Made by a program: the position numbers and the translations under genes
Part shown: in pieces, positions 58,906 through 64,000 of the stretch
Layout: every line of letters begins with the position of its first letter
Numbering within the stretch: position 1 is the stretch's first letter
Assembly (NCBI GenBank): GCA_949152475.1
Contig: OX424563.1
Location: 9,459,001-9,523,000, forward strand
Direction of reading: 5' to 3'
DNA from: Terebella lapidaria
Taxonomy: Eukaryota > Annelida > Polychaeta > Terebellida > Terebellidae
Length of the DNA stretch: 64,000 nucleotides
The notes under the pieces: generated by a model
Told to the model about the DNA's origin: nothing
The model's input: only the letters and a program-made list of their open reading frames with translations
The model's database searches: none

Positions 58906-59050
58906 AATCACGTCCTGAGTGTTAATATTTTGGGTACCGGCCAATTCTTGATCCATGCCTTGACTCTGTCAAGGCTGCACGCCATGCTATTTTTGAATCG
59001 ACTCTTATACACCGAATATCAGAAATTCCTTTCAATACTTCTTGTCTGGG
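58858..59050 (+). repeat. ~190-bp duplicated segment, copy 1
   Basis: From CATTCCAGCGACCTATGCGT to AAATTCCTTTCAATACTTCT plus TGTCTGG. Its partner is 59873-60061. It ends within a few bases of the foldback element's left target duplication. Confidence 0.8.
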
Positions 59051-59058
59051 TGCATAGC

Positions 59059-59714
59059 TACGGAGCCCCTAAGGGGACATGGTGGGGATTCCGAGATAAT
59101 TATTTCGTTCCCTCGAAATAGATTTCGTTCCCTCGAAATAGATTTCGATGGAACCAAATAGATTTCGATTGAATGAAATCTGATTTCGTTTGAACGAAAT
59201 AAATTTCGTTTGAACGAAAATAGATTTCGTTCCCTCAAAATATATTTTGTTCCCTCGAAATAGATTCTGTTCCCTCGAAATAGATTTCATTCCCTTGAAA
59301 TAGAGGGGACATGGTGGGAATTCTGAGATAATTATTTCGTTCCCTCGAAATAGATTTCGTTCCCTCGAAATATCATTTCATTATATTGAAATAAATTTCG
59401 TTCCCACGAAATAACATTTCGTTCCCTCAAAATAACATTTCATTATCTCGAAATAACATTTCGTTCACTCGAATTAAATTTCGTTCACTCGAAATAGTAC
59501 AAGAATGAAATCTATTTCATTATAATGAAATGTTATTTCGCGGGAACGAAATGTTAATTCGAGAGAATGAAATCTATTTCGAGGGAACGATTTTTTTTCG
59601 TTCAAACGAAATCTATTTGGAAGGAACGAAATCTATTTCGATGGAACGAAATCTATTTCGAGGAAACGAAATATTATCACAGAATTCCCACCATGTCCCC
59701 TTAGGGGCTCCGTA
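59059..59714. mobile_element. Foldback element with inverted 18-20-bp minisatellite arms, TSD CATAGC
   Basis: CATAGC flanks both sides (59053-59058 and 59715-59720). The termini TACGGAGCCCCTAAGGGGAC and GTCCCCTTAGGGGCTCCGTA are perfect inverts, continued by ATGGTGGGGATTC and GAATTCCCACCAT. The left arm repeats ATTTCGTTCCCTCGAAATAG, the right arm repeats its complement, and they meet near 59510. An internal GGGGACATGGTGGGAATTCT copy at 59304 shows a nested duplication. No transposase. Confidence 0.85.
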
Positions 59715-59872
59715 CATAGCAGTAACTTGATGCGTCTGCAATGTGATGGGTGTTATGATGGTTGATAATATGGAGTATGTATATAGTGTCAGTGGTTGTT
59801 ATACTTAGGCGTTAACCAGCTGTCAGACAGAATTATATTATCAGAACATTTTCTTGGGATGAAATGTCAACA

Positions 59873-60061
59873 TTCCAGCGACCTATGCGTGGCCGGAACG
59901 ATAATCAACCAAGCGTGAAATCACGTCCTGAGCGGTAATACTTCGGGTACCGGCCAATTCTTGATCCGGACTTTGACTCTGTATAGGCTGCATGCCATGC
60001 TATTTTTGAATCGACTCTAGCAACGAATATCAGAAATTCCTTTTAATCCTTCTTGTCTGGC
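59873..60061 (+). repeat. ~190-bp duplicated segment, copy 2
   Basis: Partner of 58858-59050 with about ten percent differences. It is bracketed by two copies of CTGTCAGACAGAATTATATT (59820 and 60060), each followed by AGAACATTTTCTTG. Confidence 0.8.
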
Positions 60062-60099
60062 TGTCAGACAGAATTATATTATTAGAACATTTTCTTGCG

Positions 60100-60310
60100 A
60101 TGAAATGTTAACATTCGTTTCAATCACAGTCGACGTTTTCATTGAATATTTTCCTAAGAACCTGAAGCCTTTATTTGACGCGGGTGTTACCTGAAAGAGC
60201 TATTGCGATCCGGTAAGCTCCGGTTTAAAATTGGTTACAGTAGCGCATGTAACTAGAGCAGTTAAACTCTTCTGCTTTGATATCCAGTAATAACAGGACG
60301 AGAAAAACAT
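60100..60310 (+). repeat. Diverged copy of the 57.8-58.05 kb segment
   Basis: CATTGAATATTTTCCTAAGA, GGTTACAGTAGCGCATGTAA and TTCTGCTTTGATATCC align with 57850-58050 (GATATTTTCCAGGGAACAC, GGTGGCAGTAGCGAGAGTAA, CTGCTTTTGATATC). The exon frame present at 57864 is destroyed here. Confidence 0.45.
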
Positions 60311-61350
60311 GTAATCCATTCCAAAAACATTTCATGAAACTTCGTCTATGTGTGACTAATGAGCCAAAGTAAATACTGAACCCCGTGTGGTTATTAATGC
60401 AATAAATGTTTTTAGATCGATGCTATTTGCTCGAAATATAATTAGGTAATATTTCTGTATGATTTTGAATGATTGCTCAAACGAGTGAGAGGATTTTTGT
60501 TCACCACAATGCAAACGAAAAGCCCGAAGAAACACCTCATTGACTGAAGTCCGAGCTGTTACCAATGCCAATGGAAAGCCGAATACAAATGCGTGGACAT
60601 AGGAAATAAGTTACGGGTATCTGTAAACGAATCGAAATGTGTTTAAATTTTCAGACAGTTATTCATATCATTGAATTGCGTATACAATGCAAACAGAAAT
60701 TTGGAACTTGCCCATTCAAATCTTTGAAAAACCTTTACATGTTTCAATGACAAACTTATACTTGTTTACACTGTGTATAGTTCCTGTGTGTACAGTTTCC
60801 ATCACAAGCTGCTTGAGGAACTGTCCTATGATTAGTAATGGATTGAACTCAAACAATTGAAGGAATACACTGGCTGATTAATCATACAATCAAGACGTAA
60901 CACTTGCAGGGCTTCAACTGTTTGCGCTGTTGCTGCCAATGGGGTACCTACGCCAATGGCAAATTCATTGAAATCTTTCAGTAAAGACCCACGTTGCATT
61001 TAATGCCCTCTTCTGGGAAAACCTTCCATGCATGACAAAGTCAGTATTGTTGACAAATTTCAGTCGCCTTACTGGTCAGCACTGACCATGTCCTATGAAT
61101 ATCGATTAATTTTATTCATGCATGATTAAACTGTGAAAATTGGAATGCCTTTATATGGCAACGTGGGTCTATTTACAGGAAGACACAAACAATCTGTACC
61201 TTTCGATAATGTACCCCATTGTATATACGGTTGACCGTATCATGCTGTGATGGACTGAATAGCGGTCAATGACATGGATCAGTGTTACACGGGCAGTGAC
61301 CTTAGGCTATTGCTTCGTAAATGTAGTAACATTATACAACCCTAATACCC
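60311..61350. other. No gene recognised
   Basis: Short ORFs only. No tandem or inverted repeat of note. Confidence 0.4.
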
Positions 61351-61359
61351 AATTTCATC

Positions 61360-62450
61360 CCCTGGCGATCTGACGTCAGAAATTAATCACTAGCACAACA
61401 CGTTCATCATGGTGTGTAACCCAGGGACTGATCCAGTGGCGACTCTATCCGTATACTGTAAACTCTCTGCAATAACCTGACAATCTGAATTAAACTATTA
61501 TAATAATCGGCAACATGTGCCTGAAACTTTTATAACTTCTATTCAACACTGCACATTAAGTACATGTATACAAAATAAATATTTCCATTCTGGTACACCC
61601 AACGTAAAGTATGCTTTATTTGAATCGTACTAGGTGTCCTTGTATGGTTCACCTTTGTGGAATCTTTCATTTCAGTATGTTAATTAGTTCTATATCAATT
61701 GGAGAAAGGCAGTTAGACTACTCACGGAACTTCCCAATACCACACAATGTAACCCATTACCTCGCATTTGTGATGATATAAATGGTGAAGATCAGTTGTG
61801 TAAGAGGTTATTAAGTTTATGACATCGGCATTCAAAAGTAACAATTCCATCACAAAACCGTGTGCAACTTTGGCATTTATTGGTATTGGATCCCCTGTTT
61901 GTAACAGTATAACGCATAACAGTATAAATTCACAGTATAAATTATAATACCCCCGCTGTTTTCTGGGTGAGATATATAAAGAGATATATTGATGATATAT
62001 CCGTGCGATATATCATCAATTGTGACTCTGGATTTATCCTGCCTCATGACCTACATATTTATTACATGTGTTATGTACTGAGTGATGTTGTGTTTTGATA
62101 TAACAAGGTATGTGAGCATAATGAGCGCCCCCCCCCCTAAATAACACATCAAATGCGATTAAGTACCTGCACAAAAAAACACCGTTGTCTTGTTAGAGAC
62201 ATGTATTCAAGCCACTCAGAACATTATGTGACGCAGAAGCACCATATACGTGTCACAGCATGAAAGGAAGCCCACTCCGTGAACACTTCCTTTGACTTCC
62301 CGCTATCAAAGTTGCCTTTGACGTGTGCGTCATTAAAATGAATGACATCCCGGACGTGACACCATTAATCAATGTCACTTGGGATCATCCGTTAGATCCT
62401 TGCTTCCGTTTGGCCCCAACGTGTAATCACAAGATCACAGTTTTTAAAAT
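61360..62450 (+). repeat. Dispersed repeat R2, copy 4
   Basis: Starts with CATCCCCTGGCGATCTGACG and CATGGTGTGTAACCCAGGGA. Its right part holds GTGCGTCATTAAAATGAATG, CATCCCGGACGTGACACC and CCTTGCTTCCGTTTGGCCCC. It is longer than the other copies because of about 0.5 kb of extra sequence near 61.6-62.15 kb. Confidence 0.5.
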
Positions 62451-63055
62451 TCATTCACAACTTGATTTCTGATATATATATGATGCATGAAAATTTCACG
62501 GCTTCTCTATATAAATATGTGACGAAATAGAAGTTCCTCGGGCCCCAATCAAGCCTATCGCATGCATAGTGTTTCTACAGCGCAGTGTGTATAAAGCACT
62601 ACTACATCTCACGATATCCATTTTTTGGCAGGACAAGTCATTGCACGAATAACCAAATGAAATGTTCAGCACGCTAACATTTACCCCAATTGTTACTATG
62701 ACCCGATGAGAGTCCTTCAGCACAGATGGTACGACATTTGTCCATTTGCAACACAAGTGATGCAAGAGAATATATCATAAACTGTCAATGCAACAACAAC
62801 GTAACTAAAACACATGTTCACTCAATGAATGTCAAATGAGAAATCCTCGAAGAAGTTCGGGTGTCTGGGTATGTCTGAGTATTTCCCGCCATAATGCAGT
62901 GGCGTGTCTGGACATGTCTGTGTATGTGATGTCTAACTAATCAGGGTATATGGTGTCGATCTGATCACGTGAACGAGGTGGATGTGTGGCCTCGTTATAA
63001 CTGAGGTATGTGGAGCTGCTGCTGTCACTGTACAACAGTCATTCAGACACAGCGA
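62451..63055. other. No gene recognised
   Basis: An 89-codon minus ORF at 62496-62765 has no supporting context. 62830-62990 has repeated TGTCTGGGTATGTCTG-like words. Confidence 0.4.
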
Positions 63056-63067
63056 AACTTAGTGGGA

Positions 63068-63363
63068 GTCTGACGAGGAGAAAGAAGAACCTGTCCCTGC
63101 AACTGAGGTCCTGCCATTGAGAAGGCCACCACGGTAAAAGACCTTGATAGCCTTCGGCCGACAGCGTGTTATCAGTGAGGTTGACTCCAAAAGGATAAAA
63201 CTCACCAACGCTCAGCAATAAGAGCAGCTCATAGCAGAACCATCGACACCCATGAGAGAATCGAATGTCATCAACGCCATCATATCAGAAAAATTCCTCC
63301 CATAGACTTACACCAAACCGCGAACAAACCCAAGTAGACTGTCCATGTTGACGAGGAAGTGAT
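63068..63363 (+). pseudogene. Decayed open frame of unknown origin
   Basis: One frame reads ESDEEKEEPVPATEVLPLRR, KTLIAFGRQRVISEVDSKRI, EQLIAEPSTPMRESNVINAI and continues to about 63363, with three in-frame stops (TAA, TAA, TAG). The composition is protein-like and charged. Every stop could have arisen from a glutamine codon by a single C-to-T change. It may be a transposon or gene remnant. No family is recognised. Confidence 0.3.
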
Positions 63364-63872
63364 GTATGGTTTGTTATTGGGTTCCATTCACATGTGTCAC
63401 GTGCTTGGGTATAGCTGGCTTGCTGATGTCGACGTTATGTTAATAATAATCATATCAATAGTAATATCAATTTTAATAATACTATCAATTTTCATGAATA
63501 CTATTCAATGAGTGGAGTTTTTTCATTCGTTTGGATCAGGGTGTGTTGATACTGATGAACATAATATATCAATAATAATGATTATATGTGGATAATAATA
63601 TTTGTTCATATTCTGAGGACTGATTTTATCCTGGATATAGATATATGATCAATGACATACATATTACGTTTTACAGTTCAAGAACTTAGCTCTAAACTGC
63701 CAGTTCTATTCAGTTCCCATTTTGACAAATGTACACAAAAGGACAATGAGAACACATACTCGGGAGATTCTGGACCTTCCATACTCTTAATAGACTTCCT
63801 ATTGTTGAGGTTGGCCGGGTTTCACTGACACTGCGTCTTTTTTTTCTGAGAGAAGCGTTCAGTTACCTTCAG

Positions 63873-64000
63873 TTGCATTCACAACACAAAGTCTACCTAA
63901 CGTAGGCCAATTTGAAGATTTAGTTAAACGAGACAGAAGTGGCGCGATTCACAGCGAATTGAATTCGCGAAAAGAATGGACGTTCTCGTTGCGTTTCGAG
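63873..64000 (+). CDS. Partial exon running off the window, paralogous to 57864
   Basis: The frame AFTTQSLPNVGQFEDLVKRD then RSGAIHSELNSRKEWTFSL stays open to the last base. It aligns with the 57864-57977 exon (TQSLAPDVGDLGDLIGQGGS, GAIRTE). The preceding acceptor is probably one of the CAG trinucleotides at 63860-63872. Confidence 0.4.

Noticed and set aside
62129..62138. Poly-C run as a possible regulatory site
   Set aside because: A single homopolymer run without further context; likely a slippage tract.

Overview
The window reads as nuclear DNA of an invertebrate animal, most likely a lophotrochozoan such as a mollusc (inference from content, not a database match). Genes are split by short phased introns with GT/AG borders, exons are sparse in A+T-rich sequence, and most of the window is repeat-derived: MITE-like inverted-repeat elements, a tRNA-derived SINE, LINE and Tc1/mariner relics and several complex satellites. 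There are no bacterial-style operons, rRNA genes or CRISPR arrays.

0-9 kb: one well-supported gene on the + strand, a METTL24-like (Methyltransf_22) methyltransferase. It has five exons (2216-2359, 2533-2660, 3031-3105, 5825-5963, 7642-7947) that join in frame into about 263 aa with an N-terminal membrane anchor. Its introns carry a Tc1/mariner foldback relic and a MITE. 9-25 kb: no convincing gene. It holds a satellite of roughly 330-345 bp units carrying perfect RFX-type X-box palindromes (9.3-12.0 kb), three copies of a MITE with 8-bp target-site duplications (13.0-13.7 kb) and a second satellite (18.3-20.1 kb).

25.5-34.7 kb: two convergent spliced gene-like loci. On the + strand (25524-29345) eight exons encode two C2H2-like zinc fingers, an S/T-rich repeat segment and a tyrosine-recombinase-type domain, broken by three frame changes and one in-frame stop. 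On the - strand (34649-31807) five exons join in perfect phase and include a 1.78-kb exon made almost wholly of a 12-residue T/P-rich repeat, with one nonsense codon. A 5'-truncated LINE lies between them.

35.6-43.7 kb: a nearly perfect 4,028-bp direct tandem duplication. 43.6-51.0 kb: an older tandem duplication (blocks A and B) with later insertions. One insertion, an 8-bp-TSD MITE, has its empty site preserved in block B. Isolated exons suggest a gene at about 44.4-50.9 kb and another at 57.9-58.9 kb. A diverged copy of the 57.9-kb exon appears at the end of the window. I could not identify these proteins.

52-57 kb: two satellite arrays of one family in opposite orientation, rich in AGGTCA half-sites, including six perfect DR1 nuclear-receptor motifs. 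59-60 kb: a foldback element whose arms are an inverted minisatellite, flanked by a 6-bp target-site duplication. Exon calls come from reading frames, splice-site sequence and phase agreement by eye. Repeat boundaries are approximate unless a target-site duplication fixes them.
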